Shown here: positions 7,306-17,539 of the stretch, one piece after another
Layout: each line of letters begins with the position of its first letter
How positions within the stretch are numbered: position 1 is the first letter of the stretch
Origin: DASSQJ01 sp963726295
GTDB lineage: Bacteria > Actinomycetota > Actinomycetes > Actinomycetales > Dermatophilaceae
Reading direction: 5' to 3'
Length of the DNA: 64,000 nucleotides
Assembly (NCBI GenBank): GCA_963726295.1
Contig: CAVSBW010000007.1
Location: 62,001-126,000, forward strand
Translations under genes and position numbers: made by a program
Notes under the pieces: model-generated
Databases searched by the model: none
What the model was told of the DNA's origin: nothing
Seen by the model: only the letters and a program-made list of their open reading frames with translations

Positions 7306-9168
7306 ATGACGACCCCGACCGCCCAGGCCCTGCTCTGGGCCCTCGTGATCCTCCCGGCGGCCGCCGGGGCCGTCCTCCTGCTCGCTCCGGGCCGGCTCGG
7401 ACGGCTCGCCCCGGCGCTCGGTGTCGCCACTGCCGTGCTGACGAGCGGGTGCGCGCTGGCGGTGGCCGCCGCCCGACCGGAGGTCTCGGTGCCCTTCGTC
7501 GCGGGCTCTGACCTGGCGATGAGCGTGGACGGCCTCGCGGCGGTCGTCGCCCCCGCCGTGGCGCTCGTGACGGCGCTGGTGCTCCTCGCGGCCGCCGCCG
7601 ACGTGCGCGAGTCCCGCGCCCGTTTCCACGGCCTCATGCTCGTCTTCGCGGCGGCGGCCCTGCTCACCGTCACCGCGTCGACCCTGCCGACCCTGCTGCT
7701 CGCCTGGGAGGTCATGGGTGCCACCTCCTACGCGCTGATCGGCTTCCGCTGGCACGAGGAGCGCCGGGTCGGTTCCGGACTCACCGCCTTCCTCACCACC
7801 CGCACCGCCGACCTGGGGCTGTACGCCGCCGCGGCGGCCGCTCTCGCCGGCGGTGCCGGCCTCGACCTCGACAGCCTGGCCGGTGGCAGTCCGGGATGGC
7901 GGGACGTCGTCGCCCTCGGGGTCCTCGTGGCCGCGCTCGGGAAGGCGGCCCAGCTGGTCCTCGCCTTCTGGCTCTCCCGGGCGATGGACGGCCCGAGCGC
8001 GGTGAGTGCGCTGCTGCACTCCGCGGCCATGGTCGCCATGGGCGGCTACCTGCTGCTGCGGCTTCAGCCACTCCTCGAGGCCACGGGATGGGCGGCCACG
8101 ACGGCCGCGTGGGCGGGCGCGCTCACGACGGTCGCACTCGGGCTCGTGGCCGTCGGTCAGGCCGACCTCAAGCAGCTGCTCGCCGCGTCCACCTCGGCGC
8201 AGCTCGGGTACGTCGTCCTGGCGGCCGGTCTCGGCGCCACCGCGGCCGGCACCGCTCACCTCGTCGCGCACGCCGCCACCAAGGCCGGTCTCTTCCTCGC
8301 CGCGGGGGCGTGGCTCGCGGCTCTCGGCACCAAGCAGCTCGACGGGTTGCGCGGGACGGTGGCCCGGTGGCCGGTCGTCCGCATCGCCGCGTCCGTCCTG
8401 CTGCTCGCGCTCGCCGGTGTCCCGCCGCTCTCGCTCTGGGCCACGAAGGACCTCGTCCTGGCCGCGGCCCTCGACCAGTCCGTGGCGCTCTACGCCGTCG
8501 GGATGCTGGGGGCGCTGCTCTCGGCGGCGTACGCGGGCACCGCACTGCGCGTGATCTGGGCACCGGTCGGGGACGAGGAGCGGGAGCGGGCCGAGGGCCT
8601 CGGCGGCACGGAGGAGGAACCTCGCGGCACCGTGCCGCACCCGGTGACCACCGCCGTCGTGGTCCTGGCGGCCGCCGCCGCCGGCCTCGGCGTGCTGGCG
8701 CTGCCCTCCGTCGCCGACGCCCTGGCGGGCGTGGTCGGTGGCGCGGTGGTGGTGCCGACCACCACCGAGATCGCCGCCTCGGCGGGCCTGGCGGTGCTCG
8801 TCGTCGCCGGTGTGGCGTGGCGCCCGCTCCCGCGCCCCGCCTGGGCGCTCTCGTGGCTCGGACTCGAGCGGGCGGCCCACCTCCTCGTGGTCCGGCCGAC
8901 GCTGGCGACGGCGCGCGCGGCAGCCGGGGCCGACGACCGGCTGGCCGTCGCCGTCGATGGTGCCGGTCGCGGCGCGACCTTGGTCGCGGCAGCTGTGACC
9001 CGGGCTGACGACCGCGTCGTCGACGGCGCCGTGCGCGGGGTCGCCCACCGGGCCCGGCAGGCCGGCGCCCTCGCCCGCCGGCCGCAGACCGGTGTGCTCC
9101 ACCAGTACTACGTCCAGGCCGTCGCACTCGTGGCGGCCGGCATCGTCCTCGTCGTCGTCGTGAGGTGA
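7306..9168 (+). CDS. nuoL: NADH-quinone oxidoreductase subunit L-like antiporter protein
   Basis: 620 residues with about 15-16 TM segments, the usual NuoL size. The core contains LAWEVMGATSYALIGFRW (conserved TM5 Glu, here WEVMG), KAAQLVLAFWLSRAMDGPSA followed by VSALLHSAAMVAMGGYLLLR (conserved TM7 Lys and the LLHSATMV motif), QADLKQLLAASTSAQLGYVV, and HLVAHAATKAGLFLAAGAW (TM12). A long C-terminal amphipathic segment follows. NuoL is one of three Mrp-antiporter-like ion pumps of complex I. The key ionisable residues are intact, in contrast to the lost redox subunits. GTGA overlap with nuoM. Confidence 0.93.
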   Translation: MTTPTAQALLWALVILPAAAGAVLLLAPGRLGRLAPALGVATAVLTSGCALAVAAARPEVSVPFVAGSDLAMSVDGLAAVVAPAVALVTALVLLAAAADVRESRARFHGLMLVFAAAALLTVTASTLPTLLLAWEVMGATSYALIGFRWHEERRVGSGLTAFLTTRTADLGLYAAAAAALAGGAGLDLDSLAGGSPGWRDVVALGVLVAALGKAAQLVLAFWLSRAMDGPSAVSALLHSAAMVAMGGYLLLRLQPLLEATGWAATTAAWAGALTTVALGLVAVGQADLKQLLAASTSAQLGYVVLAAGLGATAAGTAHLVAHAATKAGLFLAAGAWLAALGTKQLDGLRGTVARWPVVRIAASVLLLALAGVPPLSLWATKDLVLAAALDQSVALYAVGMLGALLSAAYAGTALRVIWAPVGDEERERAEGLGGTEEEPRGTVPHPVTTAVVVLAAAAAGLGVLALPSVADALAGVVGGAVVVPTTTEIAASAGLAVLVVAGVAWRPLPRPAWALSWLGLERAAHLLVVRPTLATARAAAGADDRLAVAVDGAGRGATLVAAAVTRADDRVVDGAVRGVAHRARQAGALARRPQTGVLHQYYVQAVALVAAGIVLVVVVR

Positions 9169-10658
9169 CCGTGCTCTCCCTGACCGTCTTCGTGCCGCTG
9201 GCCGCGGCTCTCGTCGCCCTCGTCCCGGGAGTGGGGGCGCGGGCCGTGGCGTGGTGGTGGGTCGCGGCCTCGGGGACGGAGGTCGCGCTGGTCGGGGTGC
9301 TCTGGTGGGGGTACGAGACACCTGCGGCGGGAGCCCTGGCCTACGACCAGCAGGTGCCGTGGATCCCCGGTGTCGGCAGCAGCTACCACGTCGGGCTCGA
9401 CGGGCTGTCGCTCCCGCTCGTCGCGATGACCGCCGTCGTCTTCCTCGCCTGCGCGGTTCACGCGCTGCGCGACCCCGACCGGCCCCGGACCCGCGCCGCC
9501 CTGTTCCTCGCTCTGGAGTCGGTGTGCCTCGGGCTGTTCGCGGCTGCGGACCTGCTGCTGTTCTTCGTCTTCTTCGACCTGTCGATCGTCGCGATGTACC
9601 TCGTCATCGCCGGCTGGGGCCACGGCGACCGCGCCCGGTCCGCCCTGCGCTTCTTCCTCTACACCTTTCTCGGCTCGCTCGCCCTGCTCGGTGGGTTCAT
9701 CGGCCTCTACCTCGCCGCCGACCCCCACACCTTCGACATCGTCGAGCTCGCGCGGCAGGACCCGCTGGCCGGCAGCGGCACCACCGGTGTGGTCGTCCTC
9801 GGGGCGGTCCTCCTCGGGCTCGCCGTCAAGACGCCCACCGTCCCCTTCCACACCTGGCTCCCGCCGGCCCACACCGACGCGCCCACTGTCGGGTCCGCGG
9901 TGCTCGCCGGTGTGCTCCTCAAGCTCGGCACCTACGGGTTCGTGCGCATCGGGATGCCGCTGCTCCCCGACGCGTGGCGGTCGTGGGCGTGGGTGGTCCT
10001 CGTCATCGGCATCGTGTCGGTGCTCTGGGGCGCGCTGCTGGCACTGGCCCAGGGCAACCTCAAGCGGATGATCGCGTACACGTCGGTCAACCACATGGGG
10101 TACGTCGTGCTGGCGGTGGGGGCGGCCGGCGTCGTGGCGTCCGACACGGCGCAGGCGCGCGGTATCGCCGTCACCGGCGCCGTGACCCAGATGGTGAGCC
10201 ACGGCCTGGTCACCGCCGCCCTGTTCCTCCTCGCCGGCGTCGTGCTCGACCGCACCGGCACCTACGAGATCGCCGACCTCGGCGGCATGGCGGGGCCGGC
10301 GCCGCGCACCACGGTGCTCTTCGCCGTGGCGGCCTTCGCCTCGCTCGGGCTGCCCGGGCTCTCCGGGTTCGTCGCCGAGTTCCAGGTGTTCACGGGGAGC
10401 ATCGCCGCGGTGCCCGTGTCGGCGGTCGCCCTCCTCGGTGTCCTGCTGGTCAGCGCGGCGCTCCTCTGGACGCTCCAGCGGGTGTTCACCGGGGAGGCGC
10501 CGGAGCGCGTGGTCGGGGTCACCGACATGCGCGTCCACGAGGCGTGGGCCATCGCCCCCCTGCTCGTGCTCTCCCTCGCCATCGGCCTGGCGCCGCGGCC
10601 CCTCCTCGACGTCATCGAGCCGGCCGCGCACCAGGTGGTCGCGGTGCTCGACCGGTAA
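9165..10658 (+). CDS. nuoM: NADH-quinone oxidoreductase subunit M-like antiporter protein
   Basis: 497 residues, 13-14 TM helices. Hallmarks: VGLDGLSLPLVAMTAVVFLA (NuoM N-terminal signature), LFFVFFDLSIVAMYLVIAGW (conserved TM5 acidic residue, Asp here instead of Glu), AVKTPTVPFHTWLPPAHTDA followed by PTVGSAVLAGVLLKLGTYG (the complex-I Proton_antipo_M signature with its Lys), NLKRMIAYTSVNHMGYVVLA and GLPGLSGFVAEFQVF. Start GTG at 9165 overlaps the nuoL stop. The Glu to Asp change in TM5 (FFDLS rather than WExMLIP) is a departure from canonical NuoM. Confidence 0.93.
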   Translation: MTVLSLTVFVPLAAALVALVPGVGARAVAWWWVAASGTEVALVGVLWWGYETPAAGALAYDQQVPWIPGVGSSYHVGLDGLSLPLVAMTAVVFLACAVHALRDPDRPRTRAALFLALESVCLGLFAAADLLLFFVFFDLSIVAMYLVIAGWGHGDRARSALRFFLYTFLGSLALLGGFIGLYLAADPHTFDIVELARQDPLAGSGTTGVVVLGAVLLGLAVKTPTVPFHTWLPPAHTDAPTVGSAVLAGVLLKLGTYGFVRIGMPLLPDAWRSWAWVVLVIGIVSVLWGALLALAQGNLKRMIAYTSVNHMGYVVLAVGAAGVVASDTAQARGIAVTGAVTQMVSHGLVTAALFLLAGVVLDRTGTYEIADLGGMAGPAPRTTVLFAVAAFASLGLPGLSGFVAEFQVFTGSIAAVPVSAVALLGVLLVSAALLWTLQRVFTGEAPERVVGVTDMRVHEAWAIAPLLVLSLAIGLAPRPLLDVIEPAAHQVVAVLDR

Positions 10659-10680
10659 CCGCGTGCACTCCTCGTCGGGG

Positions 10681-12084
10681 ATGGACCCCCTCGCGCTGCT
10701 ACCGGAGATGCTGCTCTTCGCCGGTGGCCTGGTCTGCCTGCTGGGCGGGTCGTTCACCCCACGTCGACGCCAGTGGCGGCTGCGCGCCGTCGCCGCAGGG
10801 GCTCTCCTCGGGTCGGTCGTCGCCTCACTCGCGGGTGCAGGCAGCCCGGGTACGGCCTTCCAGGGAACCTTCGCGGTCGACGTCGCCACCACGACGGTGC
10901 GGGTCGTCGCCGCGCTCGCGACGCTCCTCGTGCTCGCGCTCGCAGCCGACGAGGTGGGCACCGACCCGCGCGAGAGCGAGACCTACGCCCTGCTCCTCTT
11001 CGCGACCACCGGCGTGCTGGTCCTCGGCGGGGCGCGGGACCTGCTCGTGCTCGCCGTCGGCTTCCTCCTCGCCAGCATCCCGCTGTACGCGCTCGTGGGC
11101 CTGGGCCGCACGGGCCGGGCCGCAGAAGCCGCGCTCAAGACCTACCTCGTGGGTGCCCTCTTCGGGATCGTCATGCTCCTGGGAGTGACGCTGCTCTACG
11201 GAGTCGGCGCGACGACGTCGTACCCGGCCCTCGCCGCCGCCCTCACGGACGCGCCGGCACCGGTGCTCGCCGCCGGGGTCGTGGGCGTCCTCGCCGGGCT
11301 GGCGTTCGAGGCCGGGAGCGTGCCGGCCCACTTCTGGGTACCGGACGCCGCCCAGGGCGCCACCGGCACGGCGGCCGCGTTCGCCACCACGGTGCCCAAG
11401 GTCGGTGCGGTGGTGGCCGTCTACAGGCTGGTCGACGCCCTGCCGGACACCCTGGGGTGGGGGGTGCTCGTCGGGGTCATGGCGGTCGCGAGCATGACGC
11501 TGGCCAACCTGGCCGCCTACCGCCAGGACGACCCCCGCCGGCTGCTCGGCTGGTCCACGGTGAGCCAGGTGGGCTACCTGCTCGTCCCCGTCGCGGTGGC
11601 CGGTCGCAGCGACCTCGCTCTCCCGGCGCTGCTCCTCTACGCCGCGGGGTACGCGGTGACCAACGTGGCGGCGTTCGCGGTGACGGTCGCGCTGCCGGGG
11701 GTCCGGTCGGTCGACGACTACTCCGGGCTGGTCCGGGTGCGGCCGGCACTGGCCGTCGCCCTCGTCGTCGCGCTCCTCGGCCTGGTGGGCACACCCCCCA
11801 CCGTGGTCTTCGTCGGGAAGCTGACGACGGCCACGGCGGCGTGGGACGGGGGGATGGCATGGCTCACCGCGGCCGTCCTCGTGAACACCCTGCTCTCGCT
11901 CTACTACTACCTGCGCTGGGTGGCGCCCGCGGTGCGGCGGACGGACCCCGGCGAGCAGCTCTCGGCGGCGCCCGATCGACCCTGGTCGGCCCGCACAGCG
12001 GTCGTCGCGGCCGTCGCGTCCGTGGTGCTCGGCCTGGTCGCCGGGCCGGTGTGGTCCCTGCTCGACGCGCCACTGGCCGGCTGA
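10681..12084 (+). CDS. nuoN: NADH-quinone oxidoreductase subunit N-like antiporter protein
   Basis: 467 residues from the ATG at 10681 (MDPLALLPEMLLFAGG, a typical NuoN start); an in-frame GTG at 10663 is a possible alternative, and neither has a clear ribosome binding site. Fourteen TM segments. Motifs: KTYLVGALFGIVMLLGVTLL, FEAGSVPAHFWVPDAAQGAT (the NuoN form of the proton-antiporter signature), DDPRRLLGWSTVSQVGYLLV and LLGLVGTPPTVVFVGKLTTA. It is the last gene of the operon. With nuoL and nuoM it gives three antiporter-like subunits, so the full membrane arm (A, H, J, K, L, M, N) is present without any NADH-input module here. Confidence 0.92.
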   Translation: MDPLALLPEMLLFAGGLVCLLGGSFTPRRRQWRLRAVAAGALLGSVVASLAGAGSPGTAFQGTFAVDVATTTVRVVAALATLLVLALAADEVGTDPRESETYALLLFATTGVLVLGGARDLLVLAVGFLLASIPLYALVGLGRTGRAAEAALKTYLVGALFGIVMLLGVTLLYGVGATTSYPALAAALTDAPAPVLAAGVVGVLAGLAFEAGSVPAHFWVPDAAQGATGTAAAFATTVPKVGAVVAVYRLVDALPDTLGWGVLVGVMAVASMTLANLAAYRQDDPRRLLGWSTVSQVGYLLVPVAVAGRSDLALPALLLYAAGYAVTNVAAFAVTVALPGVRSVDDYSGLVRVRPALAVALVVALLGLVGTPPTVVFVGKLTTATAAWDGGMAWLTAAVLVNTLLSLYYYLRWVAPAVRRTDPGEQLSAAPDRPWSARTAVVAAVASVVLGLVAGPVWSLLDAPLAG

Positions 12085-12192
12085 CCGCAGCCCGCCGCTG
12101 GGCCCTCCACGCAGGCTTCATCGACGCCCCAGTGGCTGGGTTGCCGGGCGCCCGGCGCTGGATACTTCACACAGGCTTCATCGACGCCCCAC
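12062..12192. repeat. ~60-bp tandem repeat starting inside the nuoN 3' end
   Basis: Units 12062-12120 and 12121-12180, then a partial 12181-12192. Each begins TCGACGC(G/C)CC and ends CAGGCTTCA. The copies are diverged in the middle. The first unit includes the last codons of nuoN (LDAPLAG) and its stop, so the intergenic sequence looks like expansion of the gene end. No separate gene is evident between 12085 and 12249. Confidence 0.75.
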
Positions 12193-12249
12193 CGCGCTCA
12201 CAGGCGCAGGGTGCACGGTGGGGTCGACAGCGACCGAAGGAGGTCCCAC

Positions 12250-12567
12250 ATGTTCTGGCACGACGGCATGGGAGTAGCAGGGTGGTGGGGGATCGGGATC
12301 GGGCTCGGCATGGTGGTCTTCTGGGGACTCGTCATCGCCGCGATCGTCGTCCTCGTCCGGTGGGCGGCCGGCGGCGGGCGGGGCCACGCGGCGGCGCCGA
12401 TGGCATCGCACCACCCGGCCGCACCGGTACAGCACGGCGGCCCGGCGGCTCAGCCCCCACCGCCCGCGGTCTCCGACGCCCAGCGCATCCTCGACGAGCG
12501 GTTCGCGCGCGGGGAGATCGACGAGGACGAGTACCGGCGCCGCCGGGACGTCCTGCGCGGCGGCTGA
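12250..12567 (+). CDS. Small membrane protein with C-terminal SHOCT domain
   Basis: 105 residues. The ATG at 12250 is preceded by a near-perfect Shine-Dalgarno (GAAGGAGGTCCCAC). The N-terminus contains MFWHDGMGVAGWWGIGIGLG, then a single TM helix (~15-40, ending VVLVRWAAGG). A Pro/His/Ala-rich linker follows. Residues ~76-105 form a SHOCT (short C-terminal) domain: DAQRILDERFARGEIDEDEY then RRRRDVLRGG. SHOCT domains are common short modules whose function is mostly unknown; oligomerisation or proteolysis roles have been suggested for some. Its place behind the nuo operon may be incidental. Confidence 0.85.
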   Translation: MFWHDGMGVAGWWGIGIGLGMVVFWGLVIAAIVVLVRWAAGGGRGHAAAPMASHHPAAPVQHGGPAAQPPPPAVSDAQRILDERFARGEIDEDEYRRRRDVLRGG

Positions 12568-12659
12568 CCGCGGACGCGCCCAGGGTGACCGCGGACGCGC
12601 CCCGGCTGGGCTGACCGCGGACGCGCCCCGGCTGGGCTGACCGCGGACGCGCCCCGGCT
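12565..12659. repeat. Tandem repeat (four units of TGACCGCGGACGCGCC) beginning at the SHOCT stop codon
   Basis: The 16-bp core TGACCGCGGACGCGCC occurs at 12565, 12586, 12612 and 12638 (spacings 21, 26 and 26 bp). The later units extend to 26 bp with CCGGCTGGGC. The first copy begins with the TGA stop of the SHOCT gene, echoing the nuoN-end repeat. Confidence 0.92.
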
Positions 12660-12693
12660 CTGGCCGTCCTTCCCCGCTCTGGTCCTTCCTCCC

Positions 12694-12721
12694 GGGTCAT
12701 GGTGTTGCAGCACCATGACCC
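12694..12721. terminator. Perfect 11-bp hairpin in the repeat-rich spacer
   Basis: GGGTCATGGTG (12694-12704) pairs with CACCATGACCC (12711-12721) around TTGCAG. It lies between the SHOCT gene and the convergent acyl-CoA ligase gene, so a bidirectional terminator is plausible. It may equally be part of the adjoining repeat block. Confidence 0.5.
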
Positions 12722-12796
12722 CGCAGGAGCGACCAGAGCCGGGGTGAGCGACCAGAGCCCGCAGGAGCGACCAGAGCCGGGGTGAGCGACCACAGC
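12721..12796. repeat. Four 19-bp tandem repeats (two 38-bp dimers)
   Basis: Units at 12721, 12740, 12759 and 12778. Odd units read CCGCAGGAGCGACCAGAGC, even units CGGGGTGAGCGACCAGAGC (the last has CACAGC). Two-type alternation means the array arose by duplicating a 38-bp dimer. No ORF of coding character spans it; 12797-12855 shows nothing further. Confidence 0.92.
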
Positions 12797-12855
12797 AGGC
12801 GAACTCATGATGACTCCGCGGGACCACCCCGCGGAGCAACCCGGCAGGGCCGGGA

Positions 12856-14526
<1,671 letters not shown>

Positions 14527-14611
14527 GGAGGACAGCAAACAGCGTGTGGGCCGTCGTGGGAACCCCCGTGGTCAAGGACGAGGGTTCGCCGCGGCGTGGC
14601 GGGCCGCCGCG

Positions 14612-16366
14612 TCATCCCTCGTCGCCGTCGGTGCGGTCGGCCTCGGTGGCACCACCGCCCCGGGGCGGCGCCTCGAGGTCGCGCGCCGCGTCGTCCACCG
14701 AGTTGCGCAGCGCCCCGAGCAGCCGGTCCTGCCCGGCCGCCGCGATGACGTCGCGGAACTGCCCCACCCCGCCGGCCACGAGGAGGGTGACCCCCCGGGC
14801 GCCCAGCTCCGTCTGCAGCTCGGCGAGGACGTCGGCCGCAGTGACGTCGATGGAGGGGACGGTTCCGACGTCGAGGACCACGGCGCGCACGTCGGGTCCG
14901 GCAGCCTCGCGGACGGCGTCGCCGACGAACTCGGCGTTGGCGAAGTAGAGCTGTGACTCGACGCGGAGCACGACGACGGCGTCGGCCTCCGCCACGACGT
15001 CGTGCCGGCCCTCGTCGAGCCAGCGGTCCCCGTCGCGCACCATCCGCGCCAGGTGGGGCCGCGAGGAGCGGTAGAGGAGGAGCAGCATCGACAGCCCGAT
15101 GCCGATGAACAGGCCCGGCAGGGTGTCGAAGACGAGGACGCCGAAGAGGGCGCCGAGGGCGGCGATGAAGTCGGGGCGCGCGGCCACCCGGTAGATGCGG
15201 CCCAGCGGTGCGGTCCACACCCGGTAGAGCCGGTAGATCGCAGCCGGGTTGACGAGCTCGATGACGGCGGTGATGACGACGGCGGCGAGCACCGGCTCGG
15301 GGAGCGCCTCGAACGGGCCGGTGAGGAGCAGGAGGGTCAGCAGGGTCAGGGAGCCCGCGACGAGGCTCGCGGCCTGCGACCGGGCGCCGCTCCCGACGTT
15401 GACGGCGGTCTTGCTCAGGCTGCCGTTGACGACCATCCCGCCGAAGAGCCCCGCGCCGAGGTTGGCGCCGCCGAGGGCGAAGAGCTCCCGGTTGGGGTCC
15501 ACGCGGTGCTCGCGCGCGGTCGTGTACGCCTTGGCGGCGGCCAGGCCCTCGACGAACGCGATGAGCAGGACCCCCGCCGCGTGCCCGGAGAGCCGGAGGT
15601 ACTCGCCGACCCCCGCATCCGGCAGGCCGGGGACCGGGATGCCTCCGGCGATCGGCCCGACCACGGCGACCCCGTGCTCGGCCAGCCCGAAGACGTGGTC
15701 GGCGAGGATGCCGAGCACCACCACGACGAGGGCACCGGGGGCGCGCGGTGCCGTGCGCCGCAGCACCATGATCGTGACGAGGGCCGCGAGGCCGACGGCC
15801 GCGCTGAGCCACTGCACCTCGCCGAGCTGGCTCACGACGTGCCACACCGACCGGAAGAACCCTGCGCCGTGCTCGAGCGGGTCGATGTCGAGCAGCCGCG
15901 GAACCTGCCCCAGGATGATCATCGTCGCGAGGCCGACGATGAAGCCCCGGAGGACCGGCTCGGAGATGAACGTGGAGAGGAAACCGAGGCGGAGCGTCCC
16001 GGCGACGATGCCGACGACACCGACCGCGAGCGCGAGCACCACCGTGGCGGTGAGCACCCCGCCGGCGGTCCCGCCGCCGAACGCCGCGGCGATCGACCCC
16101 GAGAGCGCTGCCGTCGCGGACATCGGGCCCACGACGAGGTGGCGCGAGCTGCCGAGGAGGGCGTAGACCACCAGGGCGGGCACGGCCGCGTACAGCCCGA
16201 CGACGGGGGGTACCCCGGCGATCGTCGCGTACGCGAGGGACTCCGGGACGAGGAGGGCCCACACGGCGGTACCGGCGAAGGCGTCGTGGCGCCACCAGCT
16301 GCGCTGGTAGCCGGCCACCCACGGGGCCGGCCCGCGGAACCGGCCCGTGGTCGATGCGCGGTTCAC
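14612..16366 (-). CDS. SulP-family anion transporter with STAS domain
   Basis: 584 residues from a GTG at 16366. Residues ~25-430 form the SLC26/SulP membrane domain: AVWALLVPESLAYATIAGVP in TM1 and the Sulfate_transp signature region around LFGGMVVNGSLSKTAVNVGS. Residues ~450-560 form a cytoplasmic STAS domain (VVVLRVESQLYFANAEFVGD, then a conserved VVLDVGTVPSIDVTAADVL). The family moves sulfate, bicarbonate, dicarboxylates or chloride. No adjacent gene (such as a carbonic anhydrase) points to the substrate. A 10-codon reading frame directly upstream overlaps the start codon (see separate entry). Confidence 0.92.
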   Translation of the reverse strand: MNRASTTGRFRGPAPWVAGYQRSWWRHDAFAGTAVWALLVPESLAYATIAGVPPVVGLYAAVPALVVYALLGSSRHLVVGPMSATAALSGSIAAAFGGGTAGGVLTATVVLALAVGVVGIVAGTLRLGFLSTFISEPVLRGFIVGLATMIILGQVPRLLDIDPLEHGAGFFRSVWHVVSQLGEVQWLSAAVGLAALVTIMVLRRTAPRAPGALVVVVLGILADHVFGLAEHGVAVVGPIAGGIPVPGLPDAGVGEYLRLSGHAAGVLLIAFVEGLAAAKAYTTAREHRVDPNRELFALGGANLGAGLFGGMVVNGSLSKTAVNVGSGARSQAASLVAGSLTLLTLLLLTGPFEALPEPVLAAVVITAVIELVNPAAIYRLYRVWTAPLGRIYRVAARPDFIAALGALFGVLVFDTLPGLFIGIGLSMLLLLYRSSRPHLARMVRDGDRWLDEGRHDVVAEADAVVVLRVESQLYFANAEFVGDAVREAAGPDVRAVVLDVGTVPSIDVTAADVLAELQTELGARGVTLLVAGGVGQFRDVIAAAGQDRLLGALRNSVDDAARDLEAPPRGGGATEADRTDGDEG

Positions 16367-16392
16367 CCGCCCGGTGGTGCGGGACTGCTCAT
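16363..16392 (-). promoter_or_regulatory. Possible 9-residue leader ORF coupled to the SulP start
   Basis: ATG at 16392 preceded by AAGGGAGCACCTCG (a fair Shine-Dalgarno) opens the peptide MSSPAPPGG. Its TGA overlaps the SulP GTG as GTGA. The GTG itself lacks a ribosome binding site, so translation of the transporter may depend on this leader. Alternatively it is chance. No tryptophan, leucine or arginine attenuation-type codon run is present. Confidence 0.25.
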
Positions 16393-16486
16393 CGAGGTGC
16401 TCCCTTCGTGCGTGTCGTCATCCTGTCACCGCACGCCCCGGAGCACGACCCCCGGCCGGCCGGACCCCGGACGCTACCGTCGGGGC

Positions 16487-17509
16487 GTGGACCTGCGCCT
16501 GGGACGCTTCCGGCGGTCGACGCCGGACCGGGCGCCGGCCGCCGCGCTCGACCCCGTGTTGCGCCCGATCCCGGGCCGGCGGATCGACCCGCCCGCGCGT
16601 CCGATGCCCCGGGCGGTGCAGCGGGTGGAGGCGCGCGAGGGCCGGGTCGGCTCGTCGGCCGGAGTCCTCTACCGGGCCGTCACGCGGTTCAACCACGCGC
16701 GCTCGACGCTGCTGGCCGCGGGCACGACGTACTACCTGTTCCTCGCGCTGCTCTCCAGCGTCACCCTCGCCTACGGCCTCACCGCGGCCCTCGGCGCCGA
16801 GTGGCTGGCGACGTGGGTCACGGAGGCCGTCTCGTCGGCCTTCCCCGGTGTGCCTGGCGTCAACACCCTCGACATCGACCAGCTGCGCAGCACCGGCCAG
16901 ACCACCTCGATCGTCAGCGGTATCGGCCTGCTCTACGGCGCCACCGGCGCCGTGCTGGCGGCCAGCCGCTCGCTCCACATCGTCTTCGGGGCCCCGAAGG
17001 ACCCCCGGTCCTTCCTCCTCGCGCGGTTGCGGGCCGCCGGGTGGCTGATCCTCCTCGCACCCCTCGTCGTGCTGTCGTACGTCGCCGCCGGTGTGGCGTC
17101 CAACCTGTCCACCCGGATCCTCGACCTCGCCGGCCTCGAGTGGGACGGCCCGCGGATCGGTGTGCACGCCGTGGCGGCCGCGCTCACCCTGGGTGTCGAC
17201 TTCCTCCTCATCCACCTGATGCTGTCCCACCTCGGCGGGATCCGGCCCGGGCGGGTGGCGCTGGTCTGGGGGACGTCGGTGGGCGTCGTCGCCACCGAGG
17301 TCGTCAAGCTCGCCACCGCGCTCCTCGTGGGAGTCGTCGTCGCCAAGCCGCAGTACGGTGCGCTCGCCGCCCCCATCGGTGTCATGTTCGTGCTGTTCCT
17401 CCAGTCGGTCGTCCTCTACGGGGCGGCGTCGCTGACCGCCGCGGTCGCCGAGGCGGGCGGGGAGGACGCAGTGCCACCGGACGACGGCGGTGCCTCGGCG
17501 GAGCACTGA
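16487..17509 (+). CDS. YihY/BrkB-family membrane protein
   Basis: 340 residues from a GTG at 16487. After a ~60-residue basic head the protein has the YihY (UPF0761) pattern of about six TM helices. It begins with FNHARSTLLAAGTTYYLFLA, the family motif in which the first helix ends in YY-x-x-x-A-L, and continues LYGATGAVLAASRSLHIVFG and ALVWGTSVGVVATEVVKLAT. The function of the family is not settled; older ribonuclease BN and virulence names are misassignments or weakly supported. It is divergent from the SulP gene and convergent with the ABC genes. Confidence 0.85.
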   Translation: MDLRLGRFRRSTPDRAPAAALDPVLRPIPGRRIDPPARPMPRAVQRVEAREGRVGSSAGVLYRAVTRFNHARSTLLAAGTTYYLFLALLSSVTLAYGLTAALGAEWLATWVTEAVSSAFPGVPGVNTLDIDQLRSTGQTTSIVSGIGLLYGATGAVLAASRSLHIVFGAPKDPRSFLLARLRAAGWLILLAPLVVLSYVAAGVASNLSTRILDLAGLEWDGPRIGVHAVAAALTLGVDFLLIHLMLSHLGGIRPGRVALVWGTSVGVVATEVVKLATALLVGVVVAKPQYGALAAPIGVMFVLFLQSVVLYGAASLTAAVAEAGGEDAVPPDDGGASAEH

Positions 17510-17539
17510 CACCCGCGAGGTCGCCGGGACGGCAGGTGG

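Noticed and set aside
3967..12084. Membrane-bound [NiFe] hydrogenase or formate hydrogenlyase with a complex-I-like membrane arm.
   Set aside because: No hydrogenase large or small subunit is present, and the only extra protein lacks CxxC motifs for Ni or FeS binding.
3967..12084. Mrp-type multisubunit Na+/H+ antiporter.
   Set aside because: Clear NuoA, NuoH, NuoJ and NuoK homologues and separate L, M, N subunits are found, and the MrpE/F/G subunits are absent.
12565..12796. Possible CRISPR array.
   Set aside because: Units are 16-26 bp and directly abutting without unique spacers, and no cas genes are near.
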